The notes beneath the pieces are model-generated. The model ran no database searches. It had not been told where the DNA came from and was given only the letters and a program-made list of their open reading frames with translations. The position numbers were made by a program, and so were the translations under genes. Positions 26,715-35,341 of a stretch of DNA of 64,000 bases are shown piece after piece; the first letter of the stretch is position 1, and the number at the start of each line of letters is the position of its first letter. This DNA comes from Muricauda sp. MAR_2010_75 (GTDB lineage Bacteria; Bacteroidota; Bacteroidia; Flavobacteriales; Flavobacteriaceae): assembly GCF_000745185.1 (NCBI RefSeq), contig NZ_JQNJ01000001.1, positions 2,503,501-2,567,500 of the forward strand, read 5' to 3'.

Positions 26715-27053
26715 CTAACAACACTCTTGGTCCAGAGAAATTTCTTGATCTAGAAAATTCTTGAATTTCTGTTTCATACTGTTCCAGTTTTCCACGTTTA
26801 TACAGTAGCAAACGCTGGTCCCTTCAACATCACCCTTTATCAATCCCAGATTCCTGAGTTCCTTGAGGTGTTGGGATACGGTGGGCTGGGCAAGCCCAAT
26901 TTCACCCACAAGATCTCCGCAAACACAAGATTTCACCTTAAAGAGGTGTTGTAATATGGCCACTCTGGCAGGATGGGCAAATACCTTACCAATAAGAGCA
27001 AGCTCATTTTGGTTATCGGTAAATATTTCTGTTTTGGCCAACCCCATTATCAT
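26715..27053 (-). CDS. arsR: ArsR/SmtB-family arsenic-responsive repressor
   Basis: This 112-residue winged-helix repressor has the metal-binding SCVCGDLV motif in the recognition region, with QPTVSQHLKELRNLGLIKG as the DNA-reading helix. A C-terminal Cys pair ends the chain. Arsenite binding to the cysteines should release it from DNA. ATGs at 27053 and 27047 are both possible starts. A perfect-style ArsR palindrome lies 7-22 bases upstream, so it autoregulates. Confidence 0.92.
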   Translation of the reverse strand: MIMGLAKTEIFTDNQNELALIGKVFAHPARVAILQHLFKVKSCVCGDLVGEIGLAQPTVSQHLKELRNLGLIKGDVEGTSVCYCINVENWNSMKQKFKNFLDQEISLDQECC

Positions 27054-27059
27054 TAATTT

Positions 27060-27075
27060 ATCGCAATATTACGAT
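27060..27075. promoter_or_regulatory. ArsR operator before arsR
   Basis: ATCGCAATATTACGAT is a palindrome with one mismatched pair (ATCGyAATATTrCGAT), centred about 14 bases before the arsR start. It lies in the position of a repressor site over the promoter or start. Confidence 0.75.
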
Positions 27076-27117
27076 TAATATGTTGATTGTGGTAAAAAAT
27101 GAATAAAAAAGTCTATG

Positions 27118-28473
27118 CTATTTACTTTGGTATCGCTTCTCCAATGTTTTTTTGCAATTGGCCAATGCCCTGTAGTTGTGGTAAGCGCTTTTCCAGATAT
27201 GGCCTTTGTTGTCTTTTTTGGTCTCCGGCCTGGTGTCTTGTCCCCATGCGTACCACCCCCCATGTTCCTTGTCCATAAGATAGGTGTTGGTGTATTCCCA
27301 GAGTTTGTCAAAATGGGCCCTATAGTTCAATGAATCATTTGGGAAATGGGAATCCATCAACAAAAGACTGTTCAATCCCTCGGCTTGGGTCCACCAATTT
27401 TTATGGTGATTTACAATACTCATGGTATCCACACCCTTAAAATAATACCCACCATCATAGAAACCACCAAGTTCGTCGTCCCATCCCGTTTTTAGGGAAT
27501 GGTCCACCATTTTTTTACCCTTTACCAAGGTTTTGTCAAATTGCCAACCACCCAGCACATGGGAGGCTTCCAACATCAAAAATGCAGTTTCCACATCGTG
27601 ACCGAAAGTAACATGATCCAAATGAAAATGCTTGAGTATGGTATCTTTTGGGGTGTCCTTGAAGGATACAGGTGTCCAATCCCCTTCAAAATATAGGTTC
27701 ATATACCCTTTTTCAGTGGTGAAGGTATCGCGGATCAGGGTCAACATTTCCTTAACGCGTTCTTCCACAATGGCATCGGGCCAAACCTCAAACAAGGTGG
27801 TCAAGGCTTCCAAAAGGTGTATGGAGCTATTGTAGTCTTTGTAGCCCACGTTTGAGGTGGACGGCGTATCCTCGGTTCGCTCAACAGGTGTACCGTCCAT
27901 TTGTAGGATTTGATAATAGCCTTTATGGATGCTATCATGGCTGTGTTCCTCCAGCCAATTGAACGTTTTTTTAGCCAAATCCAGAGCTTCTTCATTTTTA
28001 GAGGCATGATAATAGGCTGCCAATCCATAAATGGCAAAAGAGTTTCCATAAGCTGTTTTGTTTCCTTCCATCGGTTCACCTTCTTTGGTAACCATCGTAT
28101 GGAACCCTCCATTGATCTTATCCCACATGTGATCTCTTAAAAATTGAAACCCATGTTCGGCATAGGACAGATATTCTTCTTTTCGGGCAGGATTATTTTC
28201 AGCCGCCACAGCATTGGTCCAAACATGCCTGGCCTGGGTAACGATCATTTTATTCTGATTTTCACCCACTTTAAAATCATAAGTAAGGTTACTGTAATAG
28301 CCACCGTCAACCGTATCTATGGCCAAGGGAAACCATTTGTCCAACAGTTGCTCATTGGCGGCATTTTCCAATGCTGTTATAAGGTTATCATTAACCGTAT
28401 TTTTTTTCTCCTTTGGGGAACATCCGGTGAGTAATGCAATCAGTAAAAAAGAAAGTGTCCAGCTGTTTTTCAT
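27118..28473 (-). CDS. AGE-family epimerase/isomerase lipoprotein
   Basis: The chosen start at 28473 gives a lipoprotein signal (MKNSWTLSFLLIALLTGCS) and 451 residues; an in-frame ATG 54 bases upstream lacks this. The body matches the N-acylglucosamine 2-epimerase family: HVWTNAVAA, GGFHTMV, a GNSFAIYGLAAYYHA helix, the GHDVETAFLMLEA catalytic-His segment and GGWYAWG near the end. Members epimerize sugars such as cellobiose/mannobiose or N-acylglucosamine. A lipid anchor places it outside the inner membrane, perhaps acting on imported oligosaccharides. Substrate cannot be fixed. Confidence 0.85.
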   Translation of the reverse strand: MKNSWTLSFLLIALLTGCSPKEKKNTVNDNLITALENAANEQLLDKWFPLAIDTVDGGYYSNLTYDFKVGENQNKMIVTQARHVWTNAVAAENNPARKEEYLSYAEHGFQFLRDHMWDKINGGFHTMVTKEGEPMEGNKTAYGNSFAIYGLAAYYHASKNEEALDLAKKTFNWLEEHSHDSIHKGYYQILQMDGTPVERTEDTPSTSNVGYKDYNSSIHLLEALTTLFEVWPDAIVEERVKEMLTLIRDTFTTEKGYMNLYFEGDWTPVSFKDTPKDTILKHFHLDHVTFGHDVETAFLMLEASHVLGGWQFDKTLVKGKKMVDHSLKTGWDDELGGFYDGGYYFKGVDTMSIVNHHKNWWTQAEGLNSLLLMDSHFPNDSLNYRAHFDKLWEYTNTYLMDKEHGGWYAWGQDTRPETKKDNKGHIWKSAYHNYRALANCKKTLEKRYQSK

Positions 28474-28671
28474 GGTTATAGTTGATATGTGCACACTAAA
28501 GATAGAACAATCCAATGTTTTTGGCATTGGCAGGGGAATTCTTAAATATTTAAGTCAAAAAGTGAAAAATTTTTGACCTCATTTGAAAGGAACTGGCATT
28601 CCTTGGGACTAAAACCGAAATCCAACAGATTTTCCTGTGGATAAGTAGCATAAAATATTCAAGTATTGCAC

Positions 28672-29118
28672 ATGAAAAAGGTGATATTGGCCCTGTTCAT
28701 TCTATCAGGTGTTTTTCTTCAGGCACAGTCCATAGATTATAATACCAAAAGAGGTTACGCTGCCAACGGTTATGATGTGGTTTCCTATTTTGAGGGCAAA
28801 CCCACAGAAGGACTTAAGGAAATTTCAACGAAATACGATGGTATCAATTATAAATTTTCCAATCAGGAAAACTTAAAGAAGTTCAAAACCAATCCCTCCA
28901 AATATATGCCACAATATGGGGGTTACTGCGCCTATGCTGTGGCCGTATCGGGCAAAAAAGTGAACATCAATCCGGAAACCTATGAAATCAGGGACGGCAA
29001 ATTGTACCTTTTTTACAATGCGGGAAGAACCAATACGCTTGAACTTTGGCTTAACGAATCTCCCAACGAGTTAATGTCAAAAGCCGATACGAATTGGGAA
29101 AAAATAAAAAAACAGTAA
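28672..29118 (+). CDS. YHS-domain secreted protein
   Basis: From the ATG at 28672 the 148-residue protein has a signal peptide (MKKVILALFILSGVFLQAQS) and a YHS-like domain with GYDVVSYFEGKP, KYMPQYGGYCAYAVAVSGKKVNI and NINPETYEIRDGKLYLFYN. The YHS family is linked to metal or redox binding, but the role of these periplasmic versions is unknown. It stands alone between the epimerase and the LysE-type gene. Confidence 0.8.
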   Translation: MKKVILALFILSGVFLQAQSIDYNTKRGYAANGYDVVSYFEGKPTEGLKEISTKYDGINYKFSNQENLKKFKTNPSKYMPQYGGYCAYAVAVSGKKVNINPETYEIRDGKLYLFYNAGRTNTLELWLNESPNELMSKADTNWEKIKKQ

Positions 29119-29246
29119 CGTTATTGGAGTTTGTTAGTCTAAAATATAGGGAAGATGTTGTGTCAGCACATTTGATATTCCTATTTTAGAATGAGTTACG
29201 TTGCCTGTTTCCCAATACGCTGGGAATTGTGTTACGCCATAATTAT

Positions 29247-29903
29247 ATGATGCAGAACTATATAAAAGTTTGTTTTTCGGGTCTTCTGATAAGCTTTTTG
29301 GGCGCTTTGCCCTTGGGAACTTTGAATTTGACGGCTTTTGATATAGCTGCCTCCCAAGATTTGGTTTCGGCCTTATGGTTTTCTGTTGCGGTGGTCTTGG
29401 TAGAGCTGATTGTGGTTCGACTGACCTTATTCGGAAATGAACGTTTACAGTTAAGTGACAAATTGATGATATACCTACTGCCATTGGGGATTCTCTTGTT
29501 GTTATATCTGTCCATAACCAGTTTTGTGGATGCAGCCAGTGTTTCCAAAGCCAGCTCCAAGGTTAATCTATTGCCGCAACTCCAATCCACCTTTGTATTG
29601 GGACTTTTGTTAAGTGCCTTGAACCCATTGCAAATCCCGTTTTGGATGACATGGAACAAGGTCTTGGAAAAAAAGGATGTTCTTACGGCTTCAAAAAGCT
29701 CATACACCTTTTACTTAGTGGGAATTGGGTTGGGTACCATGTTGGGGTTGGCCATTTTTATGCTGTTGGGCAACTCTGTTTTTACCAACTACGGCAACTA
29801 TGGATTGATTACAAATCTATTAATGGGGGTGCTGTACCTTGGATTTTCTTTCTATCTTATGTTCATATTTTTCAAACAACGACCTAATTATAAAACACCT
29901 TAA
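29247..29903 (+). CDS. LysE/RhtB-family membrane transporter
   Basis: Start at 29247 or the next ATG gives about 218 residues with roughly six membrane helices. It begins with the LysE-like segment FSGLLISFLGALPLGTLNLTAF and has SALNPLQIPFWMTWNKVL in the middle. Related proteins export amino acids or their derivatives. Six bases separate it from the DinB-like gene. Substrate is not known. Confidence 0.7.
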   Translation: MMQNYIKVCFSGLLISFLGALPLGTLNLTAFDIAASQDLVSALWFSVAVVLVELIVVRLTLFGNERLQLSDKLMIYLLPLGILLLLYLSITSFVDAASVSKASSKVNLLPQLQSTFVLGLLLSALNPLQIPFWMTWNKVLEKKDVLTASKSSYTFYLVGIGLGTMLGLAIFMLLGNSVFTNYGNYGLITNLLMGVLYLGFSFYLMFIFFKQRPNYKTP

Positions 29904-29908
29904 GCATC

Positions 29909-30394
29909 ATGTTCAAATCTACCATAGATACCCTTGAGCAGTTTATGCAAATTCTTCTGCAACTTCCAGAGGATTGCTACGCACAGTCGTGCAAAGTACT
30001 ATCCAATTCAAGCATTGGTCAGCACACAAGACATATCATTGAACTTTATCTTTGCTTGATTCGCGGGTACGACACTGCGGATGTCTCCTATGATCGTAGG
30101 GAGCGCAACCATAAAATTGAAAACGAGCTTCCGTATGCCATTGAGCAGTTGAAATTGATACAGACCCAATTGGAACGCCCCAACAAGCCTGTAAAGGTTA
30201 CCTATGAGTTGGGTGATTCTGAAACGTGTTTGGACTCAAATTACTTTCGGGAGGTGATGTACAATTTGGAGCATACCATTCACCATCACGCCCTCATAAA
30301 AGTGGGCATAGAACATTTTACGACCCTTCAACTTCCAGAATCATTTGGGGTGGCCCCGTCCACCATGCAACACCGACAGGCATGTGTACAGTAA
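29909..30394 (+). CDS. DinB-like putative metal-binding protein
   Basis: This 161-residue helical protein has His residues in SSIGQHTRHIIELYLCL and YNLEHTIHHHALIKVGI, placed like the metal-binding triad of the DinB/YfiT superfamily. Function is unknown, though related proteins are often thiol-dependent transferases. It overlaps the following NRDE gene by 13 bases. Confidence 0.6.
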   Translation: MFKSTIDTLEQFMQILLQLPEDCYAQSCKVLSNSSIGQHTRHIIELYLCLIRGYDTADVSYDRRERNHKIENELPYAIEQLKLIQTQLERPNKPVKVTYELGDSETCLDSNYFREVMYNLEHTIHHHALIKVGIEHFTTLQLPESFGVAPSTMQHRQACVQ

Positions 30395-31110
30395 GTTTTA
30401 TTTCGCGAAAAGATCGTTATTTCATCACCTCCAATCGTGATGAGCATATTTCACGTCCATTGGCCTATAAGCCCAAGGAAGATACCATTAATGATGTAAA
30501 AGTTTTGTTTCCCAAGGATCCAAAGGCCGGAGGTACATGGTTTGCCCTAAATGAATATGGGGTGGTCTCCGTTTTATTGAACGGGGCTTATGTACGCCAT
30601 CAATCCAAGGGAAATTATGCCAAGAGCAGGGGATTGGTGCTGCTGGATGTAATCAGCTCCCTCAATCCCGAAATGACCCTTCAACAGCTGGACTTGCACA
30701 ACATTGAACCCTTTACCCTTATATTGCTCAATGGAAGTTTGTTGGAATTCCGATGGGATGGCAATCAAAAGTATTTTACCCCTTTGGATAAAACCCAAGA
30801 CCATATTTGGTCTTCTGTAACCCTGTATAATGATGATGTAATAGCCAAGCGGGCATCCCTTTTTGAGACGTTTTTGAAGAAAACAAACTGGATTGAAGCT
30901 GCAGATGTTGTGGATTTTCATTCCAACAACCATGAAGACTTTGAAAATGGATTTGTCATTGATAGGGATACGGGTCTGAAGACTTTTAGCGTGACCCAGG
31001 TTGTGCTAAATCAAGAAGAAGCATTGATGCGTCATATCGATTTGCTCAAAGATGCCGCCTATGAGGTGCCGTTTTCACCCAATGATTCACTTTCAGTATC
31101 CGTAAAATGA
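30382..31110 (+). CDS. NRDE (TANGO2-like) family protein
   Basis: The start at 30382 (MCTVSFISRKDRYFITSNRDEH) fits the family, whose N-terminal Cys and NRDE motif are here intact; this gives 242 residues. The upstream in-frame ATG at 30226 only reads through the DinB-like gene. NRDE proteins are conserved from bacteria to humans and are linked to haem or lipid handling, but no enzyme activity is established here. It overlaps the ATP-grasp gene as ATGA. Confidence 0.8.
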   Translation: MCTVSFISRKDRYFITSNRDEHISRPLAYKPKEDTINDVKVLFPKDPKAGGTWFALNEYGVVSVLLNGAYVRHQSKGNYAKSRGLVLLDVISSLNPEMTLQQLDLHNIEPFTLILLNGSLLEFRWDGNQKYFTPLDKTQDHIWSSVTLYNDDVIAKRASLFETFLKKTNWIEAADVVDFHSNNHEDFENGFVIDRDTGLKTFSVTQVVLNQEEALMRHIDLLKDAAYEVPFSPNDSLSVSVK

Positions 31111-32150
31111 GTGCTTGGAAATTAAAATGGCACAAACTCACCCATTGGGAATACTGGCCATTCTGGGCCATTTATTACCCACTTTTTCCTGTTTGGTTAT
31201 ACTATTCCATCAAGGCCCGCTCTTTTTTCTTTTTTAATGCTGCAAACCCATCCATGAAAAATGGGGGCATGGCCATGGAATCCAAGATGTCCATATATGA
31301 TATGGTTCCCCAAAAATATATTCCCAGAACGGTTTACATTGATAAAGATGAGTTGCCGGAACAGGCTTTGGAACGCATATTGACCTCGGATATTTGTTTT
31401 CCTTTTATCGCTAAACCGGATATTGGCCTGAAAGCGTTTGGGGTGGACAAAATCCATAATAAAAATGAATTTAGAAAGTACCTGTCAAGGACACCCTCCC
31501 ATTTTTTGGTACAGGAACTCATTCCTTTTACTAAAGAAGTGGGTATTTTTTATGTGCGGAAGCCCGGGGAGGATAAGGGCAAGATCACGGGCATTGTCTC
31601 CAAGGAGTTTCTTTCCGTGATTGGTGATGGAAAAAAGACAATTTTAGAATTGATTAAAAAGGACCCAAGAAGCCATTTACAATTAAAGACACTTCAACAA
31701 AAGTTTGGGGAGGAACTCAACAAAGTGCTCACCGAAGGTGAAGAATTTATTTTAGTACCGTACGGAAGCCACACCAGAGGGGCCAAGTTTGTGGATTTTA
31801 CCCATAAAGTCAACCCTGGTTTGGAACGTGTCATTGATACTATCTGTTCCCAGATAGAAGGGTTTCATTACGGCCGTTTGGATGTACTCCATAACTCTTT
31901 TGAAGAATTGTGTGAGGGCAAAAATTTCAGTGTGATTGAAATCAATGGGGCGGGGGGTGAGGCCACCCATATTTACGACCCCCAACATTCGCTCTTTTTT
32001 GCATGGCGTGAAATTACCAAGCATTGGGGTCTTATGAACGAGGTGAGCATCCTCAACCATAAAAAGGGACACTCCTACTTAAGTTTTAGAGGGGGCAGGG
32101 CCATGCTCAGGGAACACCATGCCTTGGAGGCCCAGATTCGGATGGTTTAA
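31107..32150 (+). CDS. ATP-grasp family protein
   Basis: This 347-residue protein has an N-terminal hydrophobic stretch, then an ATP-grasp domain (FPFIAKPDIGLKAFGV, FLVQELIP and the metal-binding end VIEINGAGGEATHIYDP). It resembles D-Ala-D-Ala-ligase-like proteins with a membrane-associated N-terminus. It is the last of a tightly packed run (LysE, DinB-like, NRDE, ATP-grasp). The substrate is unknown. Confidence 0.7.
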   Translation: MSAWKLKWHKLTHWEYWPFWAIYYPLFPVWLYYSIKARSFFFFNAANPSMKNGGMAMESKMSIYDMVPQKYIPRTVYIDKDELPEQALERILTSDICFPFIAKPDIGLKAFGVDKIHNKNEFRKYLSRTPSHFLVQELIPFTKEVGIFYVRKPGEDKGKITGIVSKEFLSVIGDGKKTILELIKKDPRSHLQLKTLQQKFGEELNKVLTEGEEFILVPYGSHTRGAKFVDFTHKVNPGLERVIDTICSQIEGFHYGRLDVLHNSFEELCEGKNFSVIEINGAGGEATHIYDPQHSLFFAWREITKHWGLMNEVSILNHKKGHSYLSFRGGRAMLREHHALEAQIRMV

Positions 32151-32161
32151 TAAGCGGCTTT

Positions 32162-32242
32162 GTCATTTCGACAGAGCGAGGAACGAGCGACGAGAAATCT
32201 AAAAGGGGATGAGATTCCTCCTCATGCTTTGTTCGGTATGAC
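32162..32242. repeat. REP-like interspersed element
   Basis: GTCATTTCGACAGAGCGAGG opens this element, which closes with TATGAC, the inverse of its GTCAT start. Such intergenic elements are common and repeated in flavobacterial genomes. It lies between convergent genes. A related but different element is at 61368. Confidence 0.55.
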
Positions 32243-32243
32243 A

Positions 32244-32783
32244 TTATTTTCTTTGTTCAATAATCAGATTCAAAACTTCTGGGGCATGAGGTATGTGTTC
32301 CAATCTTCTAAACTGATCACGCCATCCGTATTCTACACCATATGTAAAAATCTTGTTCGACCAAGGCTTTTCATAATAAAAGAGAATTGTGCCAACATCA
32401 TTTGAGTACTCTCTAAGTATAGGTTTAGGCAATAAATTGATACGATAACTTTTTATTCTTTTCCTAAGAAACCAGTATTCAACGAAAATTCTCTCATTGG
32501 TGATGGCATATTTAAGTTTAGATTTTCTAATTCTATTTAAAAAAGTTATTGCCATCAATCGGAAAACAGCAATGATTATAAATAATATTCCAAAAATTTT
32601 CAGAAAAATGGGAGCATTGGTTGCAAACAAAATAAAGGTGTATATCAAGAAAACTTTGAGTAATATAAAACCTATTATATAAAGTATACTTTCATATAGG
32701 AAGTTTGATTTCTTGACTATAGGTTGTCCATACCATAAAATTTTCTCTTTGGGATCTAAGTATTTGGCAAATCTATTTTCCAA
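32244..32783 (-). CDS. Small membrane protein with bacterial PH-like domain
   Basis: This 179-residue protein starts RFAKYLDPKEKILWYGQP, typical of DUF304/bacterial PH-domain proteins. It has two hydrophobic segments (about 30-60 and 58-85), then KLKYAITNERIFVEY and RRLEHIPHAPEVLNLI. Role unknown; likely a membrane-associated sensor or scaffold. It is a single gene convergent to the ATP-grasp gene. Confidence 0.6.
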   Translation of the reverse strand: MENRFAKYLDPKEKILWYGQPIVKKSNFLYESILYIIGFILLKVFLIYTFILFATNAPIFLKIFGILFIIIAVFRLMAITFLNRIRKSKLKYAITNERIFVEYWFLRKRIKSYRINLLPKPILREYSNDVGTILFYYEKPWSNKIFTYGVEYGWRDQFRRLEHIPHAPEVLNLIIEQRK

Positions 32784-32839
32784 AAAATTGACTTGTTAAT
32801 GATGATAGGAGGGAGGTGAAATTACTATTTTTTGAGGAC

Positions 32840-33589
32840 TTATTTTTTATATGCACCCAACGCCTCCCTAAAAAACTGCAACCCAATTTCCTCAGTAATG
32901 TCCGAGGCTGACAGAACCGCTCCCTTAAAACCATTATTGTGCCACTTGCCCTGTGATAAAGGTGGAAAAGCCCAAGTACGTAAAGCGGTATTGCCGCGAT
33001 AACCACTGATATAAAAATAAAAATCATCTACCATGTTATCTGGAATGGCCAAGCCCAGACCCATAGATTTACCAGACCCATCATGCAAATGGGCAAAGGC
33101 ACCCGTATCAAAATGGTGGGGCCACACCCGTACGTCTGACTTCAAGTTTTGCTCTTTTAAAAAAGTGGTCAGAACATTTTGCGCCAAAGTTCTGATTTGG
33201 ATCAGTTCTTGTACTTCATCATCGCTGGTCAATTCAAATATGTTTTTTTCATCCATCTGGTAAGGGAGTTTATAATGGAGGTCATATTTGTAGGGTCTTG
33301 TAAAATGGGAAGATTTAGCCATTGTTTTCAACCATTCCAACACTTCCATATGGGTTTTTCCCTTTAGGGAAAGGAATTGGGGCGTGGTGGATTTCCATTC
33401 CAATGCAAAAGTAGTGTAGTTCAGCGCTAATTGGATTCCAGTGTCATCCAAAGGCCAGGTCAACAGACTTTTTTTGGCAACCGAAAATCCCAAATTGGTA
33501 TGGCTGTCATCCTCTTTATGTGCCAAGAAACTCTTTCCGGCCATGGCCAGATATTGGGAGGCTAAATGGAATTGTTGAATCATTTTCAT
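32840..33589 (-). CDS. Uncharacterized conserved protein (DUF5996-like)
   Basis: This 249-residue soluble protein has no signal peptide. The most distinctive segment is VRVWPHHFDTGAF, with WPHHFD reminiscent of DUF5996 family proteins, and later GKWHNNGFKGAVLSAS. Function unknown. It is a monocistronic-looking gene beside the PH-like gene and divergent from nothing close. Confidence 0.45.
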   Translation of the reverse strand: MKMIQQFHLASQYLAMAGKSFLAHKEDDSHTNLGFSVAKKSLLTWPLDDTGIQLALNYTTFALEWKSTTPQFLSLKGKTHMEVLEWLKTMAKSSHFTRPYKYDLHYKLPYQMDEKNIFELTSDDEVQELIQIRTLAQNVLTTFLKEQNLKSDVRVWPHHFDTGAFAHLHDGSGKSMGLGLAIPDNMVDDFYFYISGYRGNTALRTWAFPPLSQGKWHNNGFKGAVLSASDITEEIGLQFFREALGAYKK

Positions 33590-33632
33590 GGTGACGCGGT
33601 GTGTCCCCTGAAAATACGAAAATTAAGTGGTT

Positions 33633-34619
33633 TTAAGAATCTTTCCCAACCAATTGCAACTTCTGTTTTATGGTTTTGATGATGATGGGGGCGTGGATTC
33701 GCGAGTTTTCAATAAACCATTTGTGGGTTTCCATTCCACCGCAGATCACCCCGGCCAAAAACAGCCCTGGAACGTTGGTTTCCATCGTTTCTGGGTCATA
33801 AGACGGCAACCGTTTTTCATCGGCTGAAAGTTGAATGCCAAGTTTTTCGAGAAACTCAAAATTGGGCATATAACCTGTTAGTGCCAGCACAAAATCGTTG
33901 GCAAGGGTCACCTCACCTTCCGGAGTGTTAAGAATAATTTCATGGGGTTTGATTTCTTTTACGGTGGAGTTGTAATAGGCTTTTATGCTGCCTTCCTCAA
34001 TCCGGTTAATAATATCGGGACGTACCCAATATTTGACTCGCTGGCCCACTTCCGGCCCACGAATGATCAAGGTGACTTCTGCACCTTTCCGCCAGCATTC
34101 CAAGGCGGCATCGATGGCAGAATTACTGGCACCGATTACCACTAATTTTTGACTGGCGTAAAAATGGGGGTCTTTGTAATAGTGCGAAACCTTTGGTAAA
34201 TCTTCCCCAGGCACATTAATTTTATTGGGCAAATCGTAAAATCCGGTGGCCACGATGACATTTTTGGCTTGGTACTGATCTTTGTCCGTTTCTACAGTGA
34301 AAGATTCCCCTTCTTTTTCCACGTCCAATACCTTTTCAAAAAGATGGATGTTTAAATCGTTTGAGGTTACAATACGGCGATAATATTCCAAAGCCTCATT
34401 TCTTTTGGGCTTTGCTTCTTTACTGATGAAAGGAATCTCATCAATCTCCAGCTTTTCCGAGGAGGAGAAAAACTGCATGTTGATAGGGTAGTTGAACAAT
34501 GAATTTACAATGGGACCTTTTTCAATGATCACATAGGTAACCCCTTGCTTTTTTGCCTCTAGACCACAAGCAATGCCAATAGGCCCCCCTCCAATGATGA
34601 CAACATCAAACTCTTGCAT
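33633..34619 (-). CDS. ypdA: YpdA-like NAD(P)/FAD oxidoreductase
   Basis: This 328-residue flavoprotein has an FAD-binding start (FDVVIIGGGPIGIACGLEAKKQG) and a second NAD(P) site (KLVVIGASNSAIDAALECWRKGAEVTLI). It matches the YpdA group of putative bacillithiol-disulfide reductases and lacks a CxxC redox pair. It overlaps the rpe stop (TAATG), so the two genes are co-translated. The substrate in Bacteroidota is not settled. Confidence 0.8.
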   Translation of the reverse strand: MQEFDVVIIGGGPIGIACGLEAKKQGVTYVIIEKGPIVNSLFNYPINMQFFSSSEKLEIDEIPFISKEAKPKRNEALEYYRRIVTSNDLNIHLFEKVLDVEKEGESFTVETDKDQYQAKNVIVATGFYDLPNKINVPGEDLPKVSHYYKDPHFYASQKLVVIGASNSAIDAALECWRKGAEVTLIIRGPEVGQRVKYWVRPDIINRIEEGSIKAYYNSTVKEIKPHEIILNTPEGEVTLANDFVLALTGYMPNFEFLEKLGIQLSADEKRLPSYDPETMETNVPGLFLAGVICGGMETHKWFIENSRIHAPIIIKTIKQKLQLVGKDS

Positions 34620-35278
34620 TAGGCAATCTCTTCTTTTAAATCTTTAATGGTTTGGGTTGGATTCTCGCTTGAAAACACAAAATTACCAGCAACCAATACA
34701 TCCACACCTGCATCCACCAACTTTTTTGCATTGGTCGCATTTACCCCACCATCAATTTCAACAAGAGCACTGGAATTTTTCTGTTGGATGAGATTTTTTA
34801 GGTCTTTTACTTTTTTGTAGGTGTGCTCAATAAAGGATTGACCGCCAAAACCTGGGTTTACACTCATCAAGTTCACAATATCAACCTCTTGTATGATATC
34901 TTCCAATAGGTCAATAGAAGTGTGTGGGTTCAGGGCCACTCCAGCTTTCATGCCTTCGGCCTTTATGGCCTGAAGGGTTCTGTGCAAATGGGGACAGGCT
35001 TCATAATGCACCGTAAGGTTATTGACCCCAAGCTCGGCAAACGTTTTAATGTACCTGTCTGGGTCAACAATCATAAGGTGCATATCCAACGTTTTCTTGG
35101 CATGCTTGGCAATGGCCTTCACCACTGGCATTCCAAAGGAAATATTGGGTACAAATATCCCATCCATGATGTCCAAGTGAAACCAATCCGCCTCACTTTG
35201 GTTCACCATTTCAATATCGCGCTGTAAATTGGCAAAATCCGACGCCAGTAGGGAAGGTGCAATGATCTTTTTGCTCAT
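34619..35278 (-). CDS. rpe: Ribulose-phosphate 3-epimerase
   Basis: This 219-residue TIM-barrel enzyme interconverts ribulose 5-phosphate and xylulose 5-phosphate. IAPSLLASDFANLQRD, HLDIMDGIFVPNISFG and MSVNPGFGGQSFI, with EIDGGVN near the end, are the family signatures, and metal ligands and catalytic Asp are present. A TACCTTTG promoter box lies 22 bases upstream. It leads the rpe-ypdA operon. Confidence 0.95.
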   Translation of the reverse strand: MSKKIIAPSLLASDFANLQRDIEMVNQSEADWFHLDIMDGIFVPNISFGMPVVKAIAKHAKKTLDMHLMIVDPDRYIKTFAELGVNNLTVHYEACPHLHRTLQAIKAEGMKAGVALNPHTSIDLLEDIIQEVDIVNLMSVNPGFGGQSFIEHTYKKVKDLKNLIQQKNSSALVEIDGGVNATNAKKLVDAGVDVLVAGNFVFSSENPTQTIKDLKEEIA

Positions 35279-35300
35279 GTAAGAATCAACTAGTTACTTA

Positions 35301-35308
35301 CAAAGGTA
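35301..35308 (-). promoter_or_regulatory. TAnnTTTG (-7) promoter box for rpe
   Basis: The minus strand reads TACCTTTG, matching the flavobacterial -7 consensus TAnnTTTG. It lies 22 bases before the rpe start. Confidence 0.5.
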
Positions 35309-35341
35309 GTGAAATGTTACGCTTTACCCTACAATTGAAAC

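Noticed and set aside
29258..29707. 149-codon minus-strand frame opposite the LysE-type gene
   Set aside because: It is the reverse reading of a clear membrane transporter gene and has no family features.
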